A DNA stretch of 64,000 nt from Favolaschia claudopus (Eukaryota; Basidiomycota; Agaricomycetes; Agaricales; Mycenaceae). The DNA lies in the NCBI GenBank assembly GCA_037176885.1, contig JAWWNJ010000015.1, positions 372,001 through 436,000 on the forward strand, read 5' to 3'. Under the pieces are notes generated by a model. It saw only the letters and a program-made list of their open reading frames with translations. It ran no database searches and was not told the origin of the DNA. How positions within the stretch are numbered: position 1 is the first letter of the stretch; each line of letters begins with the position of its first letter. Below, in pieces: positions 45,188 to 56,245 of this stretch. The translations under genes and the position numbers were made by a program.

Positions 45188-46246
45188 ATGTTCACCTTAT
45201 CTCTTGCCCTCGTTCTGGCGACGTCGGCTCTCTCTGTTTCCGCGAACTGCATGCACGGCACGACGTTTTTTCCTCGCGAGGAGGGTGGTGAAGTGAAGGT
45301 CGGAAAATTCGGCTACTCTGGATTGCAGGGCCCATTGAACTGGGCCGCTCTCGATCCCGCCAACTCTGCTTGCCGCAGCAGCAATGTCCAGTCCCCCATT
45401 GTGATTGACGACTCCATCCCGAGAGCGAAGTCCGCGCCGAAGGTGGAGATTGCCACAGTCGAAGAGGCCGAATTTGAGAACCTGGGCACTACTCTGGAAG
45501 TAGTCGTCAAGGGAAAGACGACGTTCGAGGGGAAGGAGTTCGAGCTGCAGCAGTTCCACCACCACACTCCGAGCGAGCATCGTATCAACGATGAATACTT
45601 CCCGCTTGAGATCCACATGGTCCACCAGGCTGCCGGTGCGTCTTTCTCCTCATCGTTAGCTCAATTCTGGCGACTCATCGTGTTTCTCTTCACCATCCCT
45701 TTTTAGATGAGTCGATTGCCGTCATCGCCGTCCCCTTCCAGCTCACTGAGGACGGCTCGACGACTGAAATCCTCACTTCCGTCATCGAGAACCTCGACAA
45801 GATCAAGGAGCCCGGAACCCGCACCAACACCGGGAAGCTCGACTTCGCTCCGCTCATCGACGCCATCCAGAAGGGGCCGCTGTTCCAGTACACGGGTTCG
45901 CTCACCACCCCGCCTTGCGCCGAGGGTTTGACCTTCCTCGTCCTCGAGAAGCCTCTCCCGATCAACGTCAAGACGTTCAACGCGCTCAAGTCCGTGATCA
46001 AGTTCAACGCGCGTTATTCGCAGAACAAACTCGGCGAGACCAACCTTCTCTCAGTCGCCTCCCAGTTCGCGGCGCAGCAGGATGGTGAGTGATGCATTCT
46101 ATTTTAGTCGGGTGGAGGTCTAATCAGCCGCTTCAGGATGCTCGACGTGGAAGGTTGAGCCTGGCGCTGAGGTGAAAATCAGCATGGAGAAGGTCGTCAA
46201 CCACTGCACCGGTGTCTGCAAGGACAAGATGAACCACAAGTGGTAG
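45188..46246 (+). CDS. Secreted alpha-class carbonic anhydrase
   Basis: Interconverts CO2 and bicarbonate with a zinc ion. A clear signal peptide (MFTLSLALVLATSALSVSA) precedes the mature domain. Family landmarks are GPLNWAALDP, NVQSPIVIDD, the zinc histidines in QQFHHHTPSEH and EIHMVH, then GSLTTPPCAEG with the conserved Thr-Thr and LLSVASQF. The C-terminus has additional cysteines (GCSTWKVEPG; HCTGVCKDK) and ends MNHKW then TAG. Introns near 45635-45705 and 46084-46136. Length (about 305 residues) is normal. Extracellular or cell-wall location is expected; possible roles in pH or CO2 handling are inference. Confidence 0.9.
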
Positions 46247-46375
46247 ATGGTGGACTGACTGGTGCTCGTATTTAGATTCATCCTTGTTGGGACTATTCTG
46301 TTATTCTATTCGTACCGGTGCTAATAGGACTACAAACGACTAAAAAAATGAGATACCCTTGTATATTTGTGTAAG

Positions 46376-47686
46376 CTACTTCATTGGCCAAGCATCTGCG
46401 TCAACGGAGGCAAAGGGAAATGGACTGTATCTGTACACTATCAAGCCATCGTCCAAGCGAATTCTCTTCAAGCTCGGACACAGCGTATCGTCATGTCTCA
46501 ATGCGTCCAACATCATCTCCCATGTCCCTTCGCGACAACGCTCGATTCTAATCGTTCGCAACAGGGGGAAGGCGGATAAAAACCAACGCGCGCGCCTTTC
46601 ATTGAATTGCTCGAACATCCCAAGCATCCGTAACTCGATCACATTCGGAAACGGTCGACGATGCGTAGTCTGCGAGTAGCGTAGACCCAGCCACCGAACG
46701 AAATCACGCCAGACCCGACTCTCCAAATCCCAATCGACTAACGCGAGGCACCGGACCAGTGGCGTATAGCGAAACAGCGCGTCGAAGAACTGGACGCAAC
46801 TGTGCTCGAATTCATCATCTGGCCGGCCGCTATATGCGGCGCGAATGTTGTTGAGCATGATGTGCGTGACGGTTGAGCGGGGTATGTCTGCGGCTTTCTG
46901 AGGTCTGTACCGCTCCATGGGCGGAACGTCGAAATCCTCGAACGCGAGGCCCATCGGGCCGTCCAGGAGCCAGCGATTGAGGCGGCCGTCAGAGCCGAGC
47001 AGGTTATGAATGCTGTTGGTTCCGATCCGGATGAGTTGTGCGGAAGGGAGGCACGGGGTGGCAAGTGTTATGCCACTGAGGTGGACTCTCTCTAGCAGAG
47101 CGTGGGATTGGGGAAAGGGGAAATGGATGGGAGGGTGCGGAGCGGGACGCGTCGGCATGGGGTCCTGGGACTCCAACGAGTTGTACCAGAGAATGTGAGA
47201 CTCCTCATTGCTATATCGTACCCGCGGGGGGCACAACACCTCGATATCAAGCGATCGGAGCACGGGAAACGTCTCCCGGAAGAACTTTCCTATAATCTCT
47301 TGCCACCACTTGTACGACGCGCGGATATAGAGGCTGTGAATGCGTGGGAGGTGGAGGCGAACGACGATGAGCAGCCGGCGGAGCTGCTGTAGATCCTGTG
47401 CTTTGGGTGTCTCGGTGAAGTCCAGCGACACACCAATGTGTCGCGTCCCCGAGCGTCTGAGAAGTTGGACTACGGTGTCTACGTGCAGAACGTCGCGGGT
47501 GCACAGTCCGCGTGCAACGCCAATCCAGAGGGTGGAGTCGCTGAGAGCGGCGTAGTGCCACTGCTGGCAGACATGCGAGACGGCGAGTGCTTTCTTGGGA
47601 GACATCAACGCGCCGGATGCCACCGTGAATAGGAAGATTTCGGAGAGAACTTCATAAGGGAAAGTTTGAAGGAGGGTGGCAGACAT
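46376..47686 (-). CDS. F-box-like protein, unrelated paralogue group
   Basis: Single exon of 436 residues. The start MSATLLQTFPYEVLSEIF was chosen because it opens the F-box-like motif and lies 100 bp after TATAAAGC (47787-47794, minus strand). The frame upstream is also open (to 47827) but would include the TATA. F-box part: FPYEVLSEIFLFTVASG, then VSHVCQQWHYAALSDSTLW. The remainder has irregular leucine-rich segments (LPRIHSLYIRASYKWW, FPVLRSLDIEVL, LLRTIRIERCREGTWEMML). Probable SCF substrate adaptor; target unknown. It differs clearly from the duplicated F-box pair and lacks their cysteine cluster. Confidence 0.75.
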   Translation of the reverse strand: MSATLLQTFPYEVLSEIFLFTVASGALMSPKKALAVSHVCQQWHYAALSDSTLWIGVARGLCTRDVLHVDTVVQLLRRSGTRHIGVSLDFTETPKAQDLQQLRRLLIVVRLHLPRIHSLYIRASYKWWQEIIGKFFRETFPVLRSLDIEVLCPPRVRYSNEESHILWYNSLESQDPMPTRPAPHPPIHFPFPQSHALLERVHLSGITLATPCLPSAQLIRIGTNSIHNLLGSDGRLNRWLLDGPMGLAFEDFDVPPMERYRPQKAADIPRSTVTHIMLNNIRAAYSGRPDDEFEHSCVQFFDALFRYTPLVRCLALVDWDLESRVWRDFVRWLGLRYSQTTHRRPFPNVIELRMLGMFEQFNERRARWFLSAFPLLRTIRIERCREGTWEMMLDALRHDDTLCPSLKRIRLDDGLIVYRYSPFPFASVDADAWPMK

Positions 47687-48086
47687 GGTAACCAATCTGA
47701 GTTTGAGGAGTATTCTCGCCGGGAGAGTACTTGAGTAGGTTGATGAGGAGAGAGAAGATGAAGAGAGCTGAGTGTACGGTACCCATGCTTTATACGGGCA
47801 AACAAGGTGGCTGCCCATTGTTGTCACGTGGGCGCGAACGCCAACACGTGAATTGCCGAGCCCTAGGAAATGTCGAAAGAATCAGTACTGTGCTGCTCGT
47901 GAGGGTTGTGGAAAAGTACACTTTATGTCGTGTTAAGCAGAAGGACGTAAGATTTTAATAGACTTGCCATGTATCTTTAACCCGGCCCTCCGTGGAATAC
48001 TTAGCGTATCAGTGAGGCGAACACCAAACATCCTCAGCCTTGTCATAATGAAAAGAGGGCAGGAATTTGAGTTACAGATCCAATCG
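47687..48086. promoter_or_regulatory. F-box promoter and DUF6533-type gene 3' flank
   Basis: TATAAAGC at 47787-47794 on the minus strand serves the F-box gene. The remainder is the 3' flank of the membrane-protein gene. Nothing else seen. Confidence 0.5.
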
Positions 48087-49747
48087 CTATAATACAAACG
48101 TCGTCTCGCGATGCACAAGCTGCGTGCTCCCTACATCAAGATCCAGCGACACAATCTCTTCTTCATTACTCGGCATTTCTCGCCGCTTTTCGTCTGCCTG
48201 CCTTACGTGCAGGATTATGCGGCATGAGAGGGCGGCGTGTAAGACCCGTACGAGGCTTTTGCATCCCTCAGTAGGCGGTCGGAACTTGGTCAAGTGTGAG
48301 TCGGACATACCCGTTTAACAGATCTTGAGAGTGCGCCCGAAGGATTTTATTTGATTAGATGGGCAAAGGGTGAGCGAGGCGGTACGTACTGGTCCAGCAA
48401 TCAGTGTTATGAGGTTCGCTATCGACCAGCCTGATGCGAAATCGAGTCAAGTCAGTGGCGACGAGGAGAAGTGAAATGACGAACCGCTTAGAAATACAAA
48501 GTACATGATACCGTCGACGTAGAGTGTCACGATGAGGGGATTGCGCGAGTGACGGTATGTTTTGAGCCCGACCCACAGTGTGTAGGTCATTAGCACTACA
48601 TAATACAGATGGATCAGCAAGACGACAGAAAGACAGAGAGGGAGGACGCACGGAGTTCGTTTAGAACGAGTATGATAAACGGGATTCCGACGAGGATGAA
48701 GGTTCCGCCAGCCAGGTCGCACCCTTGGAGGTTGAGGGGTGTGATAGCATCTATGCGATGTGATGTATGTAGTGAGGTTTGCGTCGACGGATCAGTGGTT
48801 ATGACTTGCATTTTGAGCTGCGTATGAAAAGCGAGAGGGTCACCAGAGATGTCGTGACCCCGACCTATCCAAGTATGAATCGGCGGAGGGATAAAGATGA
48901 GCTGAGTTGCTTACCGCCCACACGCTGCCAAAGATACGGAGGATGCGAGCGTTTTGGCCGCTCACGGCATATGTGCGCAAAACTAGGATTGCTGGATCGA
49001 TGGCGAAGTGAGGTTGGTTCGTGAAGGGAGCGATGGGGAAACGCACCTTCCGCCAATGAAATACCACTAAGCCGTGCGACTGCGTAGAGTTCAGTCGTTG
49101 CGGATAAAGAGACTTCTCAGGCTCACTGATAAGAGCAGAATTAACGATCTTGCACGCCTTGAGATACATAACTATGTGAGCGAATGGCTGCTTCAGTATT
49201 TCGCTGCTCACCGTCAGACTAGGATTTACAGAAAATATATCTGTGTCACTTTGAGCACGGTTCGAAGCACGAGTAAGTTATTCAAATAGTGCGTACAATA
49301 GAGCGAGATTGGGACCTCGGCGAATGGGAGATATCTCGATAACATAAATAGGATCTTTGATATCGACCATCGGCGTGGCCAAACGAGGGTGATCTATACA
49401 CGACCACATGAGACGAGTAGAAGCGCCAGTTGGTAGTGCGAAATTTTCCTGACCTCCAAATTTAGCGTCAAGAGATAGTCAAAGACCTGCGACGGTATGT
49501 CAGAAGATTGTTGGAGGTATTCAACGATACAGTACTTACGAGTAGCGCGATGCTTGCAACTGAGATTTCAAAGGCTGAGATATTGACACTAAACAAACAC
49601 AGTCCCAGCCACCTACCCCCGGCATACTAAATTTTAGCTGCGTGAGATACTTGAGCCGAAGGAAATGGGGGATGGATGGCGGACCTTGACTAGCTGCAGA
49701 TTTGAGGCAGCCGCAGCGACTGCATCGTCCGAGACTTCCCCCGCCAT
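48087..49747 (-). CDS. DUF6533-like multi-pass membrane protein
   Basis: Agaricomycete-specific seven-helix-like family of unknown function. The start [16 protein letters not shown] leads into LKYLTQ-type sequence, then the hallmark segment [13 protein letters not shown] followed, after an intron, by [16 protein letters not shown]. Later exons give [66 protein letters not shown] and [15 protein letters not shown]. The cytosolic tail ends [20 protein letters not shown] ... VHRETTFVL. About eight short introns; one exon between 49080 and 49210 is hard to place. GPCR-like topology has been noted for such proteins, but no ligand is known. Confidence 0.6.
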
Positions 49748-50994
49748 AATGGCGGATACGGCGCGCGGAGCGCTGCCGTCGCTTTGGGGTGAAGAGGAGG
49801 ATGCGGGTGTCGAGGACAAGGGAGAAGACTTACGTACAAATTACGTATGCGTGCTTCCAAATGCTCATCCGTCAATTTCGCTTGCTCTGAGTCGTACGAC
49901 AATTTTTACACAGTTCAACTTGAGTTCAACATCACAATGCTAATTCAAGATCTCCGAGTCTGTGGCCCCCACACAATTTTCAGCACTGATGCCATGCAAG
50001 CAAGCGCTCACAACGAGAAGAAAACTGTTATGGAGCTGCCTTGACAGCACCCCTGTGATAATAATCTCGAGATCTTCTCATCGAACATTCGGCGTCGGTT
50101 GCAGTCAGAAATTGAACAATAATAATAATAATAATAAGGCAAGGGCCTACGAGGGGTACCGCCTACTCATACCCCTGAACGGCAGCGACCTGACCCTCAA
50201 GGAGCCCTCTACCGGCGCCCAGGGAATACAAGCTATACCTGCAAATACAAAAAATAAAACCTGTAAAATCTAAATGGAACAAGGTTTCAAGCTTTAAGCT
50301 TCAAGAACCGTAGCAGTTTCACCCAGCGTCCCTCATTTTCATTTTCATTTTTAGGAGCGTTGAAGGACACCTAACTATGATGAATACAAGTCGTATCTTT
50401 TATGGGAAAGAGTGAGGGGGCTACCAACAAATTGGATGAGCGGTACAGCTGTGGAAATGCCAAGTTTACAAAGAGTGACTTACCATGCATGGATACATGA
50501 ATTTCAACTCTTCAGGTACTGACCGTGTTCAAACTGTGTTCGTTCCTTTTGTGGCGCTGTCACTGATGCCCGTTCGATTTTCAGATGCCAATGTTTGTGT
50601 CAATTAGCGAGCGTAAGCTTCCAGAGCATGCGTTCTAGAAAACCTCGCGTGATTGTTGATTCACCGCCAGCCAGGCTGAGGCTGAGGCTGAGCCAACCGC
50701 CAGCGATCAACCCGGCGGTGGCTGGCTATCGTACGTTTTCGGTAAACTCGTTGCCGAACGCCGGAACAGTTGAGTTCCCACGGTTCAAATTGACGAATTT
50801 CCAACCAACTGTACTTTCGTGCCGAGAACCATCCCCTGACAAGAAATTGCGGATAAGAACATGCCTACAAGTCGGTGTACTTGTAACTTCTTGTAGCCGT
50901 GGCTATCCAGCGCGAACATATCGTGCACTGCTTCAGCACCGCCTCGTGTGTATATAACTGAAACGCCCCAATCACGAAAGGTAGACATACAACT
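49748..50994. other. Intergenic region entering the right arm
   Basis: Contains an ATA/AAT microsatellite (50117-50137). Similarity to the left arm begins near 50735 with a segment upstream of the F-box gene, including TCCCACGGTT (50776-50785). No supported gene. Confidence 0.5.
50117..50137. repeat. (AAT)n microsatellite
   Basis: About seven AAT units in an otherwise complex intergenic region. Confidence 0.9.
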
Positions 50995-52665
50995 ATGCTA
51001 GTCCCCTCGGAGCCTCTCAAAATCTCATCGCTCCCCAATGAGATTCTCGCTGCCATTCTAAAATTTGTATCGGACGCCCCAATACACACACGAAGTCGCC
51101 TCCCCCCCTTCCCCATCTCCGCCACTCAGATCAGTCGGCGATTCCGCGAATTAACACTCGCATCTTCGGAGTTATGGACGCAAATCCACGTGTCTCACCG
51201 TTCGCGCTCCCTTGCCTGGGCCGCACAGTTTCTGAAGCGCTCCGGAACGCGGCCGCTGGACATCAGTGTCAATCTCAGGCCCTACCTTCTTGAAAGCGAA
51301 TACCATGTCGGCGCATCGCATAGACAGATGGAACACATTCTCGCGCTGATAGGACCGTCTTTGCATCGCTGGAACACGTTCTCCCTCCATGCAAGGTGGA
51401 TCCATCAAGCTCAGAAATTCTGCGAATATATTCTGGCCAATCGTGGGGCGTTCACGGCAGACCTTCATTCCATACACATTTCGATCCTCGAGGTGCATTT
51501 ACGGGATAAGGTGCCTTGGTTAACAGACGTCTTCAGCCTCGCTCAATCCGTCCGGTCCCTCCGAGTGCACTCTAGCCTCTACCTCCAACATCTCTCCGCC
51601 TTTCGATGCGTTCACCGTCTGGATCTTGATTTATCAGGCGATTACCGGCGAACAGAATTATCCCAACTCCTGAACCCATCTTCCTCCGTGACGACCCTCA
51701 TTCTCCGGAACTTCCCTCCCTTTCCGGTTCCCCCAATCCTTCGAAACCACTTGATCGACGCACCCACCATAACGTCCCTCGCCGTCAGCTTCAGCTCCCC
51801 GTTTGCCTGTGACATGTGGACGCAAAAAGTCTGTGCAGGTCTTCACGCGTTCACGCAGACGTTTGCATTGCCAAATCTTGAAACCCTGGAAATCATTGGT
51901 AATTTCTGTGGACCCGAAACGAAAGACTCAGAGACCGATTCGTGGCCTCCGCCTTTCCCTCGTCTCCACACCCTCCGTTTGAGAGAATCCGCGCTCAATT
52001 CAAGCGGTGTTTCCCTCCTACGCTCTATTTGTCAGGATATCAGTGCGTTGGAGTTGATACACACCACGGGAAACGAGCATCTCGCTGTTAAAGACAGTGA
52101 AGCGCTATGGCCAGGGCTTGAATCCCTCACCATCGATGCAGGATGGACGACTCAAGCACACTGGCTGCCGGGGTTTCTCGCCGTGCATCCTTCCATCACC
52201 ACCCTCACCATCCCTCCCCGTCTCCGACATCCTGGGATTCCAATACCCTCGGCCATCGAAGTCCGCATTATTCTCAACGGAGCCTCGCCTCCAAATCTCT
52301 GCGACGACAGCCTCAGCCGCGCGTATTTCTTCGCAGCCGATAACGCGCCGAAGGAGGACATGGATTTTTACGGCGAGGAGGATTGGCGGTACTGTTCGCA
52401 TTGTCGGGAAGAGAAAACGCATTGTTTGTGCGCGAGGGCACCAGATATGGAAGCAGAACGAAGAGACGGCCTCATTTTTGAGCGATTCAAGAGGGGGAGC
52501 GAATGGGTCAGGATCAAGGGACGGTTTCGGCAGTTGAGGAAGGACAAGAATCGGAAGACGAAGACGAAGAGGGGAATATTAATGTCGAGTAGCAAACGGA
52601 GTCGGACGAAGCAAGACCGTGACGAGTGGGATATGCCAGTGGAAGAGGATTTTTGTTTTGCATAG
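50995..52665 (+). CDS. F-box protein with LRR-like C-terminal region, right-arm copy
   Basis: Paralogue of 27290-28921; 556 residues, single exon. F-box: ISSLPNEILAAILKFVSDAP, then ISRRFRELTLASSELWTQIH. LRR-like middle and the cysteine cluster CSHCREEKTHCLC are conserved. Differences from the left copy are small insertions (DSETDSWPPPF, KDSEALW) and a distinct basic C-terminal tail (RKDKNRKTKTKRGI). Purifying selection on the F-box and repeats is suggested because most differences there are conservative. Presumed SCF adaptor. The gene leads the right arm, with 260 bp of upstream DNA shared with the left copy. Confidence 0.82.
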   Translation: MLVPSEPLKISSLPNEILAAILKFVSDAPIHTRSRLPPFPISATQISRRFRELTLASSELWTQIHVSHRSRSLAWAAQFLKRSGTRPLDISVNLRPYLLESEYHVGASHRQMEHILALIGPSLHRWNTFSLHARWIHQAQKFCEYILANRGAFTADLHSIHISILEVHLRDKVPWLTDVFSLAQSVRSLRVHSSLYLQHLSAFRCVHRLDLDLSGDYRRTELSQLLNPSSSVTTLILRNFPPFPVPPILRNHLIDAPTITSLAVSFSSPFACDMWTQKVCAGLHAFTQTFALPNLETLEIIGNFCGPETKDSETDSWPPPFPRLHTLRLRESALNSSGVSLLRSICQDISALELIHTTGNEHLAVKDSEALWPGLESLTIDAGWTTQAHWLPGFLAVHPSITTLTIPPRLRHPGIPIPSAIEVRIILNGASPPNLCDDSLSRAYFFAADNAPKEDMDFYGEEDWRYCSHCREEKTHCLCARAPDMEAERRDGLIFERFKRGSEWVRIKGRFRQLRKDKNRKTKTKRGILMSSSKRSRTKQDRDEWDMPVEEDFCFA

Positions 52666-53321
52666 TTGTATCCGAAACGAACTTATTGGAGTGCGTGCTC
52701 GTGATCAACGGAGGAAAGATCCGCGCTTGGGAAATGTGATCAACCAGCTTATGAATAGCCGTATGAACGGGATTGATCAAGCGCACCGAAAAGGCAAAAA
52801 TGAATTGTGTCCGAGTCGGTCCCGATATTTGGTGACTCTGGTTCAGTAAAATCAGGAACCAAGACGTGGAATGGACTGAGTTCGGACCCCAAACACACCT
52901 GTGAGCGCTGTGAGCAAGAAGGTTTCTTCGATCTGGCTCGCGTGGACCTGTTGTTTGGAGATCAAGGCTCGAGGGCTAACTTTGTCTGCACTCGAACGGG
53001 CTCGCCAAGGCATCCGAGTTGCGAAGGCCAAGTACCTGCTTTCGACCTTACAACAACAGCGCACCTGCATCCCTTCGTGCCCGACAGAGCACCGATTTCT
53101 AAACATAGCTTTCCACGGGTGAATCATCTCTATTGAATCATCAGTAATCGCTCAGTCATCTCCCGCGCGCACACGTGACGTAGCCTGCCCCAACTTCGCC
53201 TATCCGAATCGTCAAGTCAGAACCGTTCAAAAGTGCGACGAAAACCAGGAAAAACAAACGCCAAACCAACCCATCTTTCCCATCTTTCCCACCAACTTGA
53301 ACAGACACCCTCTCCAACAGC
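52666..53321. other. Intergenic region between F-box and NmrA-like genes (right arm)
   Basis: Aligns with 26695-27289 in the left arm. No gene; holds the NmrA-like promoter without an obvious TATA. Confidence 0.6.
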
Positions 53322-54534
53322 ATGACCGTCTCGAAACTCGCCACCGCACCCCTCGCCGTCATCGTCGGCATCACAGGCAAGCAAGGCGGGAGCGTTGCCC
53401 GCGCTTTGATCGCCTCCGAGAGACCATACCGCCTGCGCGGGCTGAGTCGCGACGTCACCAAGTCCGTTGCGCAGGAGTTTTCGAAGCAAGGGGTGGAATT
53501 GGTCAATGTGACGCTTTCGGTGGACAAACCAGAGGACGCATATAAGGCGTTTGCGGGGGCGGATATCGCTTTCGTGCGTTATTCCTTTGTTATGTTCTTG
53601 TTCTTGTTCGAAGTTTCCGCTGATGCCGTGAGTGTTTCGACGACGACGCAGACCATGACGAACTGGAACGAATATCTTGACAAAGAAAAGGTTTGAGTTG
53701 ATTCAACTTCCCTTGACGTTGCTCACCGACAAACGTATGATCCATCCATCCAGGAAATCGTCGTCGGAAAGCTCCTCATCGACGCCGCCAAAGCAGCCAA
53801 CGTCAAAATGCTCATCTGGTCGTCCCTCCCCTCCCACACCGAACTCTCGCAAGGCCGCTTCCCTCTCGCCCAGTTCACAGACTCCAAAGCCGCCGTCGAA
53901 GCCTACGCGCGCGCCTCGGGCGTCCCGCTCGCCGTCGCCATGCCGGGGTTCTGGTCCGGCAACGTCGCCGGCGGCGCGTTTTACGCGCTAAAGCCTCAGG
54001 GAGATGGGAGCTACACGTTCGAGATGCCGTTCCCTGGCTCCACCCGGGTCCCGCTGAGCGATACGGCGCATGATTTTGGGTTGTATGTGCAGGCGCAGAT
54101 TGAGAGGAAGGAGCTAGGGGTGGGGTCGGAGGTTAGGGCGGGGACGATGATTTCGATGGATGAGATTGTGCGGGAGTTTGCGAGAGGTGAGTGCTTTGGA
54201 CAGTGTAGAGTGGGAGAGTACTCACCGCCGAGACTGTTCGTAGTTTCGGGCAAGACCATCGTGTATAGAGAGGTCGAGCTCGACGCTTGGCTTGAAGCAT
54301 TTCCGCCCATCCCAATCAAAGGGATTCTTGCCCCGGCATTGGGTGATATGTACCGAACGTTCGGAGCTGTTGGGTGTACGCGGTTTTATCATTGTTTTGA
54401 ATCAAGATTAACGAACGCACTGTTTTAAAGTTTTCGGCGGGAAGCTACCGACGGATCCTGAAATTCTTGCACGCAAGCCACGCACTTGGAAGGAAATTGC
54501 GGAGTTGATTCCGAAGGAAGCGCTTCCCGCTTGA
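53322..54534 (+). CDS. NmrA-like NAD(P)-binding regulator/oxidoreductase, right-arm copy
   Basis: Paralogue of 25480-26694. Starts MTVSKLATAPLAVIVGITGK with the GITGKQGG motif. Introns read here: about 53576-53648 after DIAF; about 53692-53753 between the TMTNWNEYLDKEK exon and IVVGKLLIDAAKAANVK; about 54187-54239 after ARG, whose acceptor joins to VSGKTIVYREVELDAWLEAF; and one near 54378-54429 before FGGKLPTDPEILARKP. The protein ends LIPKEALPA then TGA. The active-site YxxxK of classical SDRs is not present in the usual place, as in NmrA proteins. Probably functional. Role in this cluster unknown. Confidence 0.86.
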
Positions 54535-54900
54535 TTTTTAAATCCAATCAGTTGCCGTTCTTCTTTGTATACGGCAGCAATCCAAGGGCGCCTTAGATTG
54601 AAAGCAGATGAAGGGTGTCGCAATTGCTTGATTGTCCTGTAAATGATTAGCAAATTCAATGGCAGTCGAAGCAGTGTAAAGCATTTTGTAGCGACGCTTT
54701 CTTTTCTTTGAGTCGAGCTTGTGCGGGAGTCGTGCCTCGCAGCGCCCTCGCTCGAATGGAAGCATTTCAGGTAATTAAGTTTTCTTTCACATAGATCATT
54801 GCGAGCTTTGACTGAGCTTTGGGCGGGATACTTATCTGGCAAAAGAGATGTTGAGGTGACAAAACTTGCGAAGGTTTTGACGTCTTGAGCTTCACTGTAC

Positions 54901-55626
54901 ATGGCAGATCATGGTGGTTCGGAACAAGAGGCGGTTATACACATCAAAAGCAAAGTGATGAAGGCTTGGCCCTTGATCTCAAACAAAGGCAAGCTCCCCC
55001 TTTGTTTCTCACCACCACTGCCACAAACTGACTGCCACTCCGAAATATTCGCTCGCTACCATCATAATCGGTCGGACTCGAAACTTGCAAATGGCATTCT
55101 ACTTCAGGAACAACACTGCCTATCCTCCGTCTTGCGCGTTGCGGGTCGCGGCTCAATGAAAAAAGGACACCGACGCAACGGGGACATGTGGATCAACGTC
55201 AAGCGCTCATGGGGAGGATTCTCGCGTGGCGCCGATTTCAACGAGAATCTCACAATCGGAGAATTTGTCGACCGAGTCGTCCGTGCGTTAACTCATTTCA
55301 AATGTGCCACTTTTGCAGATGTATTCAAGTTTACTCGCCATCCATGTCACAGGCGACGTGTCGACTGAAGAGGGCTTCCAGGACTTTCAAGAGGGGTGGT
55401 ATGTTGAGGTTCAATCATTCAGGAAGGCTCTGGACGCCGACGAGCATACCGAGATGCTGAAGGAGAGATTCGATGGCGGGGAGACGGTTCATGCTAAGGT
55501 GATTATTGGATTTCGGTTGTATTTTTTAAATTTGTCTAGAGTATGGAGGAGCTCATCGTGACGTACCAGGTGTTCAATGAGTATGGTCAAGCTTTGACGT
55601 TTACGTTTGGGTTGGGCTGGCATTAG
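54901..55626 (+). CDS. Unrecognised protein, right-arm copy with compensated frameshift
   Basis: Counterpart of 24457-25184. The N-terminus MADHGGSEQEAVIHIKSKVM and the later part GRGSMKKGHRRNGDMWINVK are in the same frame as the left copy. Between about 55010 and 55142, insertions and deletions shift the frame and then restore it, so about 40 residues are unrelated to the left protein (the right has PLPQTDCHSEIFARYHHN). Exon 2 gives LAIHVTGDVSTEEGFQDFQE. A 41-nt GT-AG intron (about 55499-55539) is needed to reach MEELIVTYQVFNEYGQALTF and the shared end FGLGWH. No domain recognised. It may be functional or an early pseudogene. Confidence 0.5.
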
Positions 55627-56245
55627 AGGTGACGATGACTCAGACCAGAATCACACAAGGAGCGATCTATGGCGCCAACTCCGTATGTAGACATCTAACA
55701 TTGTATTCATATAGCGTGGACACCATCTACCTAACGAAACAGATGCTATCACGGATATAATTGTAAACTACTCAAGGCTCCGCCTATCGCCAGCAACTAT
55801 CCACCCCTTGAAGCCCGATAGTAGTGCAATGGAGCTAGGGATAACTAGCTCGGCCTTCTCCATGACCACAACCTGCTACTCCCCGCTTCGCTCAGGATTA
55901 GAGCCTACTAACTTCCGATGGCTCGCAGTACTTAGCCTCAAGCCAGCCGTGATGTATCTCTCGCGAAAGTAAGTGGGTCGCTACCAGCTACGTCTGTTAG
56001 CTGACCATCGCAAACTACTTAGGCAGCGCTTGTAGCGTCATTCTTCTGCACCTGCGTCTTGTAAACATCCATTCACCGCAGACTTCGCCGTTCTAACCCG
56101 ATTTTTCGTCTACCAACAGTTAATCGAAGAAATGAAAATATCCCCACCTCTTGACCCGGTGCCATCGCTGCGGTGTATAAAAGCCAGTGCGCTCTGGTTC
56201 TTTCTTCAGTGTATAACTTACGCAGGTGTTCACTTTTCACAGAGC
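55627..56245. promoter_or_regulatory. Lectin L3 upstream region
   Basis: TATAAAAG at 56176-56183, 63 bp before the start codon. Aligns with 23820-24456 in the left arm. No gene. Confidence 0.6.
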
